From the NCBI RefSeq assembly GCF_030253575.1, contig NC_080569.1:8499501-8563500 (forward strand): a stretch of 64,000 bases of DNA, given 5' to 3'. Source of the DNA: Rhododendron vialii. Taxonomy: Eukaryota; Streptophyta; Magnoliopsida; Ericales; Ericaceae. Made by a program: the position numbers and the translations under genes. Positions 47,393 through 58,999 of the stretch are shown piece after piece (position 1 is the stretch's first letter; each line of letters begins with the position of its first letter). The notes beneath the pieces are model-generated. The model had not been told where the DNA came from. It saw only the letters and a list, made by a program, of their open reading frames with translations, and did no database searches.

Positions 47393-49091
47393 GGGCATGT
47401 ACCCTCTTCATGCTTACGCAATAAAGCCAGTCTATCCTACTCAAATCACATGGCCAAACTGATTATATCTCATTGTTATCTGCGTATGTACATATAGTGG
47501 CTTGAATCACGGTAAAGTTTGTGGACGAGAATGCTCAAATTCTATCCTCAGACGCCAATATGGCCGATTGAATGCGCGTTGTATATCTGTTTTTTTGCAA
47601 ATCTTGTGCAACTGGAGTCGTACGCGTGTCCCCTGATCTTTTTCTATGAAATTGATGTTGGTGGTTGGGGTCTAGCAATTGGTAGTTGATTTCTGTTATA
47701 AACCATGATTATAAAGATTTAGCTACTAGCATTTTAGCTACCAAGAGAAGAGATGTGCGAACATGTGTGTGTGTGTGTGTGTATTTTATTTCGCCAACTC
47801 ATTCCTCAGACATGTGGTTTGTAGCATGTTTGATCCATACCACCTTTCAGATCACCGACTGATCTTTGCATTTATGGATAGTGGTCATGGTTTGTAGGTT
47901 TTGGAAAATCATTGAACGCTATCGGAGCAATGCCGTGTGGTATCCAAGTGTATTGTGATAGGTAAATAAATATTGCGGGACTCACGACTTTTGCGATAGT
48001 TTTAGTAGTATTTTAACGGACAAAACGACATGTGGTGCATTGAAAGTGGTGTACCGTGGAGCAATACTCCGAGACAGTCAAGGGAGTGTTTGACCTAGAT
48101 GTCATTTTGTGGTGTACATGTAGTGCATTCTAATCAAGACCCCTTCACTCCTACCTTGCTTTGAGTTTGAGCATTTCTCTTCATGGAAACCTCAAGGAAG
48201 AAAATGAAACAACACTTTAAGTATATGCAAAAGATGTACTTTTTAAAACAAGTATGCTACAAGGGGCGTAGTTGGTGCAACTACCAAATAACTCCACCCT
48301 TCATAGGACATGGCTTCTCCACCATTGGCAGTGAAACTGCAGGGGTTCACCCCTTTCCGTTCATATTTTAAATCTCGTCGAGATGCTCATGAGAGTCTAT
48401 TTTAATCGGACTTCTAATAGTACATCAATCGGAATTGTCCCCATCATATAGTAATAGATGTCTGATTAATCCTTGCTTTCCGTTTGACCAAAAAAAAAAA
48501 GATGTCCGATTACCAAAAATTTTGACGATGAGCAATTCGACAAGATCTACATTATAAATGGTTTGGATTATGAAATTAAGGCTGATAGAGAGACGGAAAG
48601 AGATGAACTGCACCTACCAGTGGTAGAGAAGCCATTTCCTTTATTATAACCTGGCACCGGGCCCAATGGACCGAATAATTCAGGAGTTCAATCCCATTGT
48701 CCCCTTGCGGGAGGTCAAATTAAAGTTGAGCCAAAGTCCCACATAAACTGGCCCAACATAATAATTGATAGCACGACGATGAGAGTCGAATTCCAGATCA
48801 AAGTCCCACCTGGGGGTCTCTCTAGTGATTGCAATTCAAATTTGTAAGTAATAGGCTATGCTAGAATAATTATTACTACTAGCATAAACTCAAACTTAAC
48901 AACACCCATTTGGTACATTCTTTTAGCATGGTTTAGTTTAGCTTCATGATCAAGTTGTGGTGATTAGTTACTATATTTCAAGTAACCAAACCAAATTAAG
49001 AAATGGACCTTGTATCTATCGTTCGTTCTATCCTTGCTTGGAAGAGAGGTGGGTCAAATGTCCTTCTCTTTTGTGGCATTGGTAACCCTAA
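47393..49091. other. Intergenic DNA between SDIR1 and the laccase
   Basis: SDIR1 3' UTR, a GT microsatellite at about 47766-47782, then AT-rich DNA without recognisable genes. Short ORFs here lack any family features. Confidence 0.6.
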
Positions 49092-49764
49092 GGCCCTGTT
49101 TGGTTATCACCAAGTGACGTTAAATATCCCATTCAAATCCAACATGACAACGATGAAGCCTTCATAGTGAGTAGTAACAGGATTCTGAAAAAGGAAAAAA
49201 GATTCCTTGAGAAGAATTAAGAAGATGGTAACCCTGTCAGTAAGACATTAAACCAGTCTTGGTGACCAAGATTAACGGTTGAATGTTTACAGTTTAACCA
49301 ATTAAGATCTTATGCAATTTCCGGAAATACCCTCCAAGTTGGAATGTTGTATTGAAAGAAGAGTATAATACTATAACAACCAAAAATGCTAGGTGTAAAA
49401 CCATCCGAATACAACACCAAACTCAATCCCTCAAATTGTTCGGATAGTTGTGCACCTAGCATTTGTCAAACTACAATGTGTCTGGAACCTTTCGAGTTTC
49501 GATACATGTGGACCCATGTGCATCAAATGGTTCTAGACACAGTTGTGTTTTCAAAATCGTTCGCGTATCATTGCTCGATGGATAATATCGGAAAGAAAAA
49601 ATGATTTCCATTTAGTCAAGGTTTGGCGACAATGGGGAGGGGTAAATCAGATTTAAATTGACTTCAACAACACTCCAGTACAGTTTCAGCTGGAGCAACA
49701 GTGACTGTAATTTTGCATCACTAAATTTGAAGCATTTGATTACCTAATCAACCAAACACCCCCC
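49092..49764. mobile_element. Tourist-like foldback element just upstream of the laccase
   Basis: The left end GGCCCTGTTTGGTTATC and the inverted right end GGGGGGTGTTTGGTTGATTA pair. The flanking trinucleotides are TAA (49089-49091) and TTA (49765-49767), so the duplication is imperfect. Inside are two smaller inverted pairs: AAATGCTAGGTG against CACCTAGCATTT, and GTGTCTGGAACC against GGTTCTAGACAC. Confidence 0.6.
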
Positions 49765-49781
49765 TTAACCTATTCATTTGC

Positions 49782-49788
49782 TATATAA
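49782..49788 (+). promoter_or_regulatory. Likely TATA box of the laccase gene
   Basis: TATATAA within GCTATATAAACAACC, about 97 bp before the chosen ATG (49885), a plausible distance for a plant gene with a short leader. It lies 17 bp beyond the end of the Tourist-like element. Confidence 0.6.
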
Positions 49789-49884
49789 ACAACCTTCCTC
49801 ATGGGCTTTAATAAATCATTCCACACTAATAAGCAAAAAACAATCAGATTTTCAGCAATCTTGTCTCTGTTTCTTGTTAACAAA

Positions 49885-52723
49885 ATGGCTACTTTCCTCA
49901 ATTTATCACCGCCACTTATGGCTGCTTTACTCTGCATAGCTAGCTTCTCTCTTTGGCTACTTCCTGAAGTTGCTACTGCAGGCATTACTAGGCACTACAA
50001 ATTCAATGTAATCCCATTGAAATAAGCTCCCTTTTGTTGTTGATCATGGTTAACAATGTAGCTAAAAATACTTTGCTTTCTTACCATTCTGTTGATCCTT
50101 TTGTGTTTTTTTTGTTTTGTTTTGGTTGCAGATAAGATTGCAAAATGTGACAAGATTGTGCAACACCAAGACCATCTTGACTGTCAATGGCAAGTTTCCC
50201 GGCCCTCGGATTATCGCTAGAGAGGGCGACCGTGTCGAGATCAAGGTTGTTAATCGTGTCCCCAACAATGTCAGCATCCATTGGTATGGAAACAGTTTTA
50301 GCGTACGACAATTTTTTCAATTAGGGAGCATTGTCTGTGTTTTCTCAAATCCCACGAAATTTTAACTGTTTCTCTGAATGGTTGGCGACGTGGATGACAG
50401 GCATGGTATCCGGCAGCTTCAGAGCGGGTGGGCAGACGGGCCGGCGTACATCACTCAGTGTCCCATTCAAACTGGCCAGACTTATGTATACAACTTCACG
50501 ATCACCGGCCAAAGAGGAACTCTGTGGTGGCATGCTCATATCTCATGGCTAAGAGCAACTCTCTATGGACCTCTTATTGTCTTACCCAAACACAATGTGC
50601 CTTACCCTTTCGCTAAACCGCACAAGGAAGTTCCCATCATCTTTGGTAACCATTCAACACACTTAGGGAAACCGCGATTGCATTACATACCTCGAAAAAT
50701 TTCACTAGAAAAGTGTCCATATTAAATCGCAATATGGTTACAGTGGACTGGTGAAGTATTTGACCATATTAAGAGCGAATACAACGATACCAAATCAAAA
50801 ATTTGCATACTTTTTTAGAAAAGTTTCAATAGTCTTGGATCACCGCTATGTTATGCACACTTGGTGCTTCCGACGAATAATGATACACAAATGAGGCGGG
50901 TTGGCCCGACCATTATAGGTCTGGTCAGATCCACCCACCCATAGTTACTGTTCTTATTGATCCGCAAGAATATCTTGAGTTTGTAAAATCAGCTAACGCA
51001 CGATAATTTGTTTATAAACCGAAATCTACAGGAGAGTGGTGGAAAGCCAATACAGAGGCAGTTATAAACCAGTCATTCGTAACCGGAGCCGGCCCTAACG
51101 TCTCCGATTCATTCACCATCAATGGACTCCCTGGGCCATTGTACAATATTTGTTCTCCAAATGGTAAGTCCCTCACAGTAGCCTTAGGCCACTGTACAAT
51201 TTTTCAACATGAATCTATCTGTCTAGCTTATTGCCTTTGATATTGTCAGAAACATTCAAGCTGAAGGTACAGCCCGGGAAAACTTACCTCCTCCGTCTGA
51301 TCAACGCTGCACTCAACGATGACCTCTTCTTCAGAATATCAAACCATTCCCTCACCGTAGTCGAAGCCGATGCAGCATACATTAAACCATTCCGAACGGA
51401 GACTTTGGTCATTGCACCGGGTCAGACCACGAACGTTCTCCTTAGAACCAAACCGAACCCTCCCGTTAACTCCTCTTTCCTAATGGCCGCCAGACCTTAT
51501 TTCACCGGCAGGGGCACTTTCGACAACTCCACAGTCGCCGGCATTCTTCAATATGGAATAGGAAACCCCTCTCCTAAGAATCTCCCAGTCCCAATTCTCC
51601 CTCCGATCAACGCGACTGCCTTTGTTGCAAATTTTTCCAGCAAATTCCGCAGTTTGGCAAATTCCCAATTCCCCGCCAACGTTCCCCAAACTGTCCAGAA
51701 GCGATTTTTCTTCACGGTAGGCTTAGGGACCAACCCCTGCCCAAAAAACCAAACTTGCCAAGGCCCTACCAACACCACGAAATTCACGGCTTCGATGAAC
51801 AACGTGTCCTTCATTCTCCCCAAAACTGCACTCCTCCAATCCTACTTCACCCGAAGAACCAACGGAGTTTTCACCACCAATTTCCCGACCACTCCTTTAG
51901 TCCAGTTCAACTACACGGGAACGCCGCCTAACAATACGATGGTGATGAACGGCACGAAAGTGGTGGTGCTGAATTTTAACACCACCGTGGAGTTGGTGCT
52001 GCAGGATACTAGCATTCTTGGGGCCGAGAGCCACCCCCTTCATCTCCATGGGTATAACTTTTTCGTCGTTGGACAAGGGTCTGGAAACTTTGATCCTAAC
52101 AAGGATCCTGCTAAGTTTAACCTTGTTGACCCTGTTGAGAGGAATACTGCCGGCGTGCCGTCTGGTGGGTGGGTTGCGATCCGGTTCCAGGCTGATAACC
52201 CAGGTAATTGATTCAATACTGCAGTGAAATGTTTAACATAATAATGTGTTCTATAGGAAATTCTCACACATAGAAAAGACTTGACTCAAGAAGCAACAAT
52301 GGATATGGCTATTGTCATGCAACCAGAAATTTTGATCAATAGTAATTCCTAGGAGGGAAATGTCATATCATTCCGGTACTAGGCATACAAGATGTAAATC
52401 TGGATACAGTTTGTGCGTCTGGAGCCGCCCGAAGCACGTGGATTTCACGAAAGCACGATGGCACCCATATGGCTCTGATTCAGTACATATCTATGTCCGA
52501 ATCCTTACGAGTTTTCTTGCGTACAAATTCTATAACTAACTCACTTTTCGTCCTCCAAATCATTCACAATGAATGTTTTCGATTTTGAGCAGGGGTATGG
52601 TTCATGCACTGTCACTTTGAAGTGCACTTGAGCTGGGGATTGAAGATGGCTTGGCTCGTTTTGGATGGCAAACTCCCTAACCAGAAGCTGCCCCCTCCGC
52701 CGTCCGATCTTCCTACCTGTTGA
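49885..52723 (+). CDS. LAC17: Laccase (multicopper oxidase), LAC17/LAC2-like
   Basis: Six exons, 49885-50007, 50132-50283, 50401-50645, 51032-51163, 51250-52203 and 52593-52723, total 1737 nt and 578 residues. The ATG at 49885 gives a typical secretion signal ([20 protein letters not shown] and on to ATAG); an in-frame ATG at 49801 would add 28 residues. All four copper-binding blocks are present: [51 protein letters not shown] and [17 protein letters not shown], the last with Leu at the type-1 axial position. Many NxT/NxS sites suggest heavy glycosylation. These apoplastic enzymes oxidise monolignols for lignin polymerisation. Lignin-type laccases are usual targets of miR397; I did not find a convincing site. 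The intron after SIHW splits the first copper motif, as is usual. Assignment to LAC17 rather than a neighbouring clade is tentative. Confidence 0.95.
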
Positions 52724-53176
52724 TCCAGCTAGCTTTTGATCACTCTGCCGCCGGTTTCTTCAAGCACAGGAATATGTTGCGTAAATTATCATACCCGTCT
52801 TTCTGTTTTTTGCCTTTCTCTGTCAGTTTTGCCGAGAAGAAATGTCGCTAGAGAGTGTAGCCAGGCAAATATTGGTATTGTGTTTTTCTTTTCTTTTGTT
52901 TTTCCTTTCTTTTTCTTTTGCGTGGCAATTGGCATTGAGTTGATTACTTGGGGCTGTTTGTGTGTAGCTATTTGACGATTGCAGGAGAGAAAAATTGTAC
53001 ACTTGATCCATTTTATTTTAGCAAAATTTGAGTTGTGGAGAGCCTCACGGCATGGAGAAAACGATACAACTACAATTTATGTCCTTTTACGGAATTCAAT
53101 GTCCATAATTTGATACACTATTCATTCAACCATTTTTTAGTGTCCAAACAAAACTCAAAACCAAGTAATAAAATAA

Positions 53177-53298
53177 GGGCCCGGTTAAATATAACTGCGA
53201 ATTTACTACATGTAGTCAATTCACAAAAGAAAATTCCAAAATTTCTTTTTGTGAATTGGCTACATATAGTAAATTCGCAGTTGTATTTAGCAGCACCC
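53177..53298. mobile_element. 122-bp Tourist-like hairpin MITE
   Basis: Flanked by TAA on both sides (53174-53176 and 53299-53301). The arms are inverse copies: AACTGCGAATTTACTACATG and TAGTCAATTCACAAAA on the left answer TTTTGTGAATTGGCTACATA and AGTAAATTCGCAGTT on the right. Very compact, nearly all stem. Confidence 0.8.
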
Positions 53299-54239
53299 TA
53301 AAATAACGCTAAGGGCATTTGTGGAAAGTATAGTTAGTGTAATCATTATGTTTGAATGTAAAGTTGGATTCTTGACTAGGGACCAACTTTTTGAGTCGGT
53401 GAGAGTGGGGTACAAATTAAGGAAGCTTCTCTCTGTGTAATTTGTATACTACAGTGCTTTCTCTTGCACAAACTAGGATTAAAGTAAACCAAGAAAATAA
53501 ATAGCAAATTAGCAATGCCAGGTACATAGATTTACGTGCACAAATTTGGACATTGATGTATTTGGAATTGTGCGGTGTACATAGAGGTAGAGTCCTCGTT
53601 ATTTTGGGAGATCCATGTATATCAGGCAATTTCGGCTACATCTGTGTGGAGTTGTGGTTCTTGTTGTGAGTAAAAAAAAAAGCTCATCCCGAGCCCCAAA
53701 ATTTGTTCCAAAGCATTCACATTAGAGAGCTCGACGAATAGATCATTCCCGCGGAAATAAAAGTCGATCAAGTACATTAATTATTTTTATAACTCCAGCG
53801 TCTGGAAATCAAAGTACATTATTCTCCAAAGCAAGAACAACAAATAAGATTCTAGAATAGTACTTGAAAATAAGTTTCATGGCATCGTGTAGTTACTGTT
53901 ATCTGATCGAGTTGATTATTTCGCGAATTCTTTTTATTTGTCAATCTCTGTTATATGAATTGTTCGGAGTAAATTTTTTGGGTTAAAAAATGAGCACCGT
54001 ATTAAAGGCAGCACGTCTTAATCCTTCAACATCCATTTGTGTGGGGACATGTTTGACTGGAGATATCGAATTGAGGCCATAGGATTCTAATTTCAATGAA
54101 TGGACAAGCTTTAGTAGTATTATTGCCCAACATTAAATAGGGCTATTCAATTTCTTGGCGTTGTGTTTGGAGCCTGTCTTCAAACACCTTCGGGTAACAA
54201 AAAGTTTACGCCCACCGCTCAACATTCACAGTTCTTCCA

Positions 54240-54570
54240 TTGGAACTTTTCTATGGTACACAAATTACTTTTTGGTGTGTGGGGTATCTAAAAAGTCACT
54301 TTAGTGATAAGTATTCCACATTATTGTAAATATTTCATAAGGAGTGGTAATTAAGTATTCCACTTTGAGTAGTAAGTATTTCAGATGTATAATATTTATC
54401 ACTCAATGTGGAATACTTACCCCTTCATATGAAATACTTCATATGGAGTGGTGACAAGTATTTCTATACTTACCACTTAATATGAAATACTTACCGCTTC
54501 TTATGAAATACTTACCACTCAAAATAGGATAGTTGCCACTAAAATAACTTTTTGGGTACCATACACAATT
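54240..54570. mobile_element. Foldback element with internal 21-bp repeats
   Basis: The outer arms pair: TATGGTACACAAATTACTTTTT against AACTTTTTGGGTACCATACACAA, and AGTCACTTTAGTG against CCACTAAAATAAC. Inside, GAAATACTTACC-type units recur about every 21 bp (54478-54540) and their inverse GTAAGTATTCCAC lies on the other side. Confidence 0.6.
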
Positions 54571-55144
54571 TTTTGTGTGTGTGTGTACAATAGATGGACT
54601 CCTCCCACTGCTCTCAATTTTACCGTCCAAAAGCGTTTTACGTATTCACCATTGTTCTGGGGATCAGAGTGAATTTTTAGTGTGTGTTGGGAAATTATGG
54701 AAGGACATCTTATATAGCAATCTGTTCTTGAAGAGCATCTTCTTCTTCAATCATGGAGGTTCAAAAGGGATGACTTAGTCACCACTGATTTGATTGATCC
54801 AGAGCAGCATTTTTGTTGTTGTTGGCCGGTAGTGGTGGTAATAAAACACAAACTTTATTAACTTTAGGCCAATGTGATTTTACCGAATAATTCGATCAGC
54901 TTAAGCACACTTCAATTTTTGAATATTTATTTCTGATTTCATACGTTAACGAATAAACTTCAGGGATCTTAAGAAATTCCTACTGACGATCAGGATCAAA
55001 CCCGTGAATTCAAATTGACGGGGAAAATCAAATCTACAAATTCGAAGAAATATTATACATATCTTACCATCTTAGTGTCATTCTTCCATAGTACTACTCA
55101 ACAACCCAAACTAATAAAAAAGGTGGAATTAGGGAACTTATCAA

Positions 55145-55149
<5 letters not shown>

Positions 55150-55216
<67 letters not shown>
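55150..55216. repeat. GA microsatellite, about 33 units
   Basis: Uninterrupted AG dinucleotides over 67 bp. ORFs through it (Arg-Glu or Ser-Leu repeats) are artefacts. Confidence 0.95.
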
Positions 55217-55220
<4 letters not shown>

Positions 55221-55940
55221 AACACAGTCAAATAAACGTTTTTATTTTTATTTTTTATTATTAAATAATGAAACCAAAGTGTAGCTGTCGTCACCATATT
55301 CTCTTATTGATCCCTGTTGTCGCTTTTTCTCAAGGCACCCCCACATGTGCGGCTCATTCCTGCTGCAGATCCATTCACTAATCCGGCCTCTCACACACAG
55401 TGGCGAAACACAGTGGCCAGGAGGAATCAAGTCGAAGGGAACCAAACAAAACAAGAAATTTTGGTACAATGATTTTTTGAAATTAAATATGGTCGTTGAG
55501 TTCTTATGAGACGATTTCGGTAACTTGAAGAAAATCTTAAGAGCATTGTCGCAATCATATCATTTAATGACACGTGGTATCGCTATCTCATCACGTTACT
55601 GCGCACAGACACGTACACAACAGGGTCCCCGAATTCGGAAAACTAGTGTAGGATTAGAACTCAATTAATGCAACCTGTCTTTCCAAATAACAACACAGAT
55701 CAAGAAATTTTGCTGATCATTTGACGAATTCATTTCTCACAATTTATTTACACCAATTGAAGCCCATTGCTAAGCTCAACAGAGATCACAATTGAAATCT
55801 TGATCAATAACTAACAAAAGCAATAAAAGCTTGTTACAATCTCTTCTTAATGGGATAGCACAGAAAACTAATCCTGGTATTTCCTAGTACCCAGGAATCC
55901 ATCTCACTCAAAGAAGAGAGAAAATAGAAACCAAAAGGAG

Positions 55941-56015
55941 AATTTTTAAGTTATAACTTAAAAATTTTCCATTTGGGTTATAAGTTATGGATCATGGATC
56001 CATAACTTATAACCC
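55941..56015. repeat. Two adjacent palindromes 3' of the RTFL gene
   Basis: 55941-55966 is a perfect 26-bp palindrome centred on AAGTTATAACTT. 55975-56015 is a 41-bp inverted repeat with 19-bp arms (GGGTTATAAGTTATGGATC) and a 3-bp centre. They share a TTATAAGTTA-like core and end three bases before the RTFL stop codon, so on the minus strand the transcript would fold into two hairpins directly after the coding region. Confidence 0.8.
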
Positions 56016-56017
56016 AT

Positions 56018-56452
56018 TCAAGAATCGGAATTCTTTTTCCAGCAGACAAGCATCTTGACGCAACGCTTGACGATATAAAACCTGGCCCTCTGTTCCTTCG
56101 CCAAGCTACTGCACTTCCTGGTGAATTCGGAGCACTTCTGGGAAGAACTCCTTGAGAGATGGGACTTGGAATTGGTAGTGGCAGAGCTCTTGGGCGAGGA
56201 AGTTCCAGAGAGAGGAGACTTGAAGGAAGAGCTCCTAGAGAGAGGAGGCTTGACGGAGGAGCTCCTAGAGAGAGGAGACTTGAAGGAAAAGCTCTTTTGG
56301 GAGAAGCTCCTTAGAAGGGGAGACTTGGAGGTAGATGTGCTCTTCTGGGAAATGCTCCTCATTAGAGAGGCCGTGGATGTAGTAGAGGAGTAGTAGTTAC
56401 TTGATTCTGCTTTGGATGGTTTCCACTTTTCATCTGTGTAGGAGTACTCCAT
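56018..56452 (-). CDS. RTFL: DVL/ROTUNDIFOLIA-like small peptide with repeated Ser-rich N-terminus
   Basis: 144 residues, single exon, start MEYSYTDEKWKPSKAESS at 56452. The C-terminal 35 residues (SEFTRKCSSLAKEQRARFYI, then VKRCVKMLVCWKK) are the conserved DVL/RTF domain: the Cys, the EQRARFYI core and the CVxMLVCW end. DVL/RTFL peptides are plasma-membrane-associated regulators that restrict longitudinal cell proliferation; overexpression gives short, rounded organs. The N-terminal 100 residues are Ser/Lys-rich and built of an imperfect repeat of about 10 residues (KSPLSRSSSF, KPPLSRSSSF, KSPLSGTSSP), visible in the DNA as about 30-bp units at 56195-56335. Family members are often 40-140 residues, so this is at the long end. 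An in-frame extension upstream to 56740 is not supported. Confidence 0.88.
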   Translation of the reverse strand: MEYSYTDEKWKPSKAESSNYYSSTTSTASLMRSISQKSTSTSKSPLLRSFSQKSFSFKSPLSRSSSVKPPLSRSSSFKSPLSGTSSPKSSATTNSKSHLSRSSSQKCSEFTRKCSSLAKEQRARFYIVKRCVKMLVCWKKNSDS

Positions 56453-56790
56453 GTGGTTAGCTAGTGATAGGGTTCTCTCTGAGGTTGATCTGTTCTCCTT
56501 TAGCTTGGACTCTTGCACACAGAGAGAAAGAGAGAGAGAGTATACCAGGCAGTGGTTTGGTGTTGGCAAGCAGATATATATACACATGTGTGTATATATA
56601 TAGTTTATTTTTTCCATCTCAATATATAAAACTATAACAGGTAGGAAGGTGCAACCAACGTAGCAGCCTTTCTCGAGCGTGACTATAGGAGTTCCGTACA
56701 CGCGGTGGAATTTTTGGCTGGGAGGTGCTCTTGCATGCATGCGAGATAGTCACTAAACCGGAAATAGATTGTCTGCAATCCATCGGGCTG

Positions 56791-56998
56791 GATTAACCAC
56801 AAGGGATTAGCAAAGTGGGCATGAGAAAGCAATAAGTATTTGACCATGAAGTCGCATGTTTGAATCCCATGGAAGCCAACCACCTTGGGGCCACTGGGGG
56901 TTATGTCTGATCGTTACCTTCAGGGTCCTAAAATTAGTTGAGGTGCACGCAAGCTGACCTGTATATTTGATTATCGGAAAAAAAAAAAAAAAAAAAGG
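56791..56998 (+). mobile_element. Au-type tRNA-derived SINE
   Basis: The internal polymerase III promoter shows an A box-like TTAGCAAAGTGG and a B box-like GTTTGAATCCC. The body CTTGGGGCCACTGGGGGTTA, then TAGTTGAGGTGCACGCAAGC, follows the plant Au SINE consensus as I recall it. It ends in an A-run (about 18). The 12-bp duplication TCCATCGGGCTG lies at 56779-56790 and 56999-57010. Confidence 0.85.
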
Positions 56999-58088
56999 TC
57001 CATCGGGCTGAATCGTGTAGTAGTGCACTTGGTGTGGTATATATTGATTCGAACTTTAGACATAGAAGAGCTAGCATATCAATTATGGCCCTACATATAA
57101 CGAACTAGATTTTTAATACAAATGTGCAATCGATCGATCATGTAACTAATCGGTTGCACATTTGTCTTAAAACAATCTTGACTGTCCATTTTTTTTGAGA
57201 AGAATGTGATTCAATCATGCGACTACTCATGCCAATTAAGTCGAATACTAGTGTAGATGATTTACACTCAAATAACTTAACAAGTGAACGGCCCTGATCA
57301 TCAACGGAAAATCCGCAATGGGTCGAAACCACAGACTTTATGGCGCAGCATAAAAAATAGAACTGCAGGCTGGCCAAGTCTTTTGGTAGATGTGAAGCAA
57401 ATTATGGACAACGGGTGGAGGGGCTTGAAAGTGGTTTGTTGACGATGTTTTCATTTTGTTTGGGGAGCACATGACCGTGCCTGCGACCAACTGTGTCATG
57501 ATAACGTACATGTGCTAGCATGTTGTATTTCTTTATTGCTCTTGTGTCCCAATGCAAGTGACATAATGCGCGGACGAAAGCGGGAGCGCGAGCGGACAAG
57601 CGTCTTCCGAAAATTAACCTCCAGACAACTAAAATCTACGAGTTCGAGGGTTGAGAACGCGAACGCAGAAGGAGGATTGAGAGCAGGAACGAAGACCATT
57701 TCAAAAGATTATGTGACTAAGGTCCCAATTGTGCTTTCAATGGGCTTAGATAGATATATACTTCTTTTCCCATTGTTGTGATAACTCTTCTTGTTTCTTG
57801 AACCTCCTTCTGGAGATGCATTAACTTATACGGGCTAATATGGTGCTCCATACGACTGTCTTAATTTACTGCCATAGACTACTAATATATTCTGTTTTTA
57901 ATGGGTAGAATGGAAGGTGAGAAATGATTGAAGCTGATGGCCGTGAATTGCCAGTGCAAACGATACACAGACTGGAGTTAAAGATTGTTATAACCAATAT
58001 TCTCGGGTCAGTTTATGCACACCTCTACTAATTCATAAACAGTTAAAAGTCTTAAAGTCCTACCATGAACGAGAGGGAATCTTGATTC

Positions 58089-58612
58089 TGTTGGGATTTG
58101 CCTTGAATTACACCTAGGGTTTTTTTTGGGGTTTCAAAGCCCAATATGGTTCTAACTTGTTGGGCAAGATTTTGTTGTTATAAATGTAGCCTTATTCTCT
58201 TCATTAGGTTTTTGGATTTCTTGAGTGAATCTCTTTAAGAGAGCTCCCATGGGTTCTTGGTAGAATTCTTTGTTTGTCCCTGGGTCCATTAAGATTAGGC
58301 TCCTTTGGATACCGTTATGGATTATTTCATGTTGGGTATCATTGTGGAGATCTGGGATCCTTTTGTGTTGAAGCTTTGATATTAGGGAAATTAGTTGGTC
58401 TCTTTGGGTTCTGCCTAGGGTTTGTGTCTCTCTTTTGGGTTCCACCAGATATTTGTCCCTAGTCGGCTCTTTGTATTATCTCTTCGTTTATAGTAAATCC
58501 TTTCGCTCTTCTCGCCCGTGGATGTACCCATCTTGGAGAACCATGTAAATCCTTGTGTCTCGTTTATCGCTTGTTAATTTGTTATATTCTCAATTTCGTT
58601 TTCGGCACAACA
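58089..58612. mobile_element. Solo LTR, probably Copia
   Basis: Starts TGTTGGG and ends CACAACA (TGTTG/CAACA inverted ends), flanked by the 5-bp duplication GATTC at 58084-58088 and 58613-58617. The body resembles Copia LTRs (CGTGGATGTACCCATCTTGG, then GAACCATGTAAATCCTTGTG near the 3' end). No internal retrotransposon sequence, so it remains after recombination between two LTRs. 524 bp. Confidence 0.85.
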
Positions 58613-58999
58613 GATTCAAGTTCGGAAAAAAAGTCCGTACGAACTAGCCTCACAAGAAACGATAACACCTAATAATGATTTGAACTCGATAGCATTATTA
58701 AGGCAAAACATCGATCAGAAATCAAAATACCAATTTGATGAAATCATTTGAGCTCAAAATTTTGTTTTGTTTTGTTTGTTATGAGCACAAAATTGGAACA
58801 CGTTGAAGCACTGCTGAGTGCTGATCATTGGTGGCCAGATAATACAGTACTAGAGAAAGATGAGTCCCGTCCACGGAAAAAAACAGAGCTGTGCTAGCCG
58901 ACCCACACAATAGGAATCTGGGACGAAGGGTGGTACAATGAGTTGAGCTAGCTGTCGATCGATTGGAAAGACATAGATAGATGTAGCTTTGGTCAATCT

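Larger units (their letters stand above)
52724..56017. other. Intergenic DNA between laccase and the RTFL gene
   Basis: Laccase 3' UTR, then the MITE at 53177-53298, the foldback at 54240-54570, the GA array at 55150-55216 and the palindromes at 55941-56015. No gene was recognised. Confidence 0.6.

Noticed and set aside
49801-49884. Upstream ATG of the laccase
   Set aside because: It would add 28 polar residues before a good signal peptide and lies only about 13 bp from the TATA box.
55015-55297. Arg-Glu and Ser-Leu repeat frames (also at 60692-60925)
   Set aside because: Microsatellite artefacts.
56453-56740. N-terminal extension of the RTFL protein
   Set aside because: The extra in-frame residues cross TATATA and GAGAGA promoter-like DNA and do not resemble any RTFL protein.
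58152-58445. 97-residue frame on the minus strand
   Set aside because: It lies inside the solo LTR and reads antisense; no sign of a gene.
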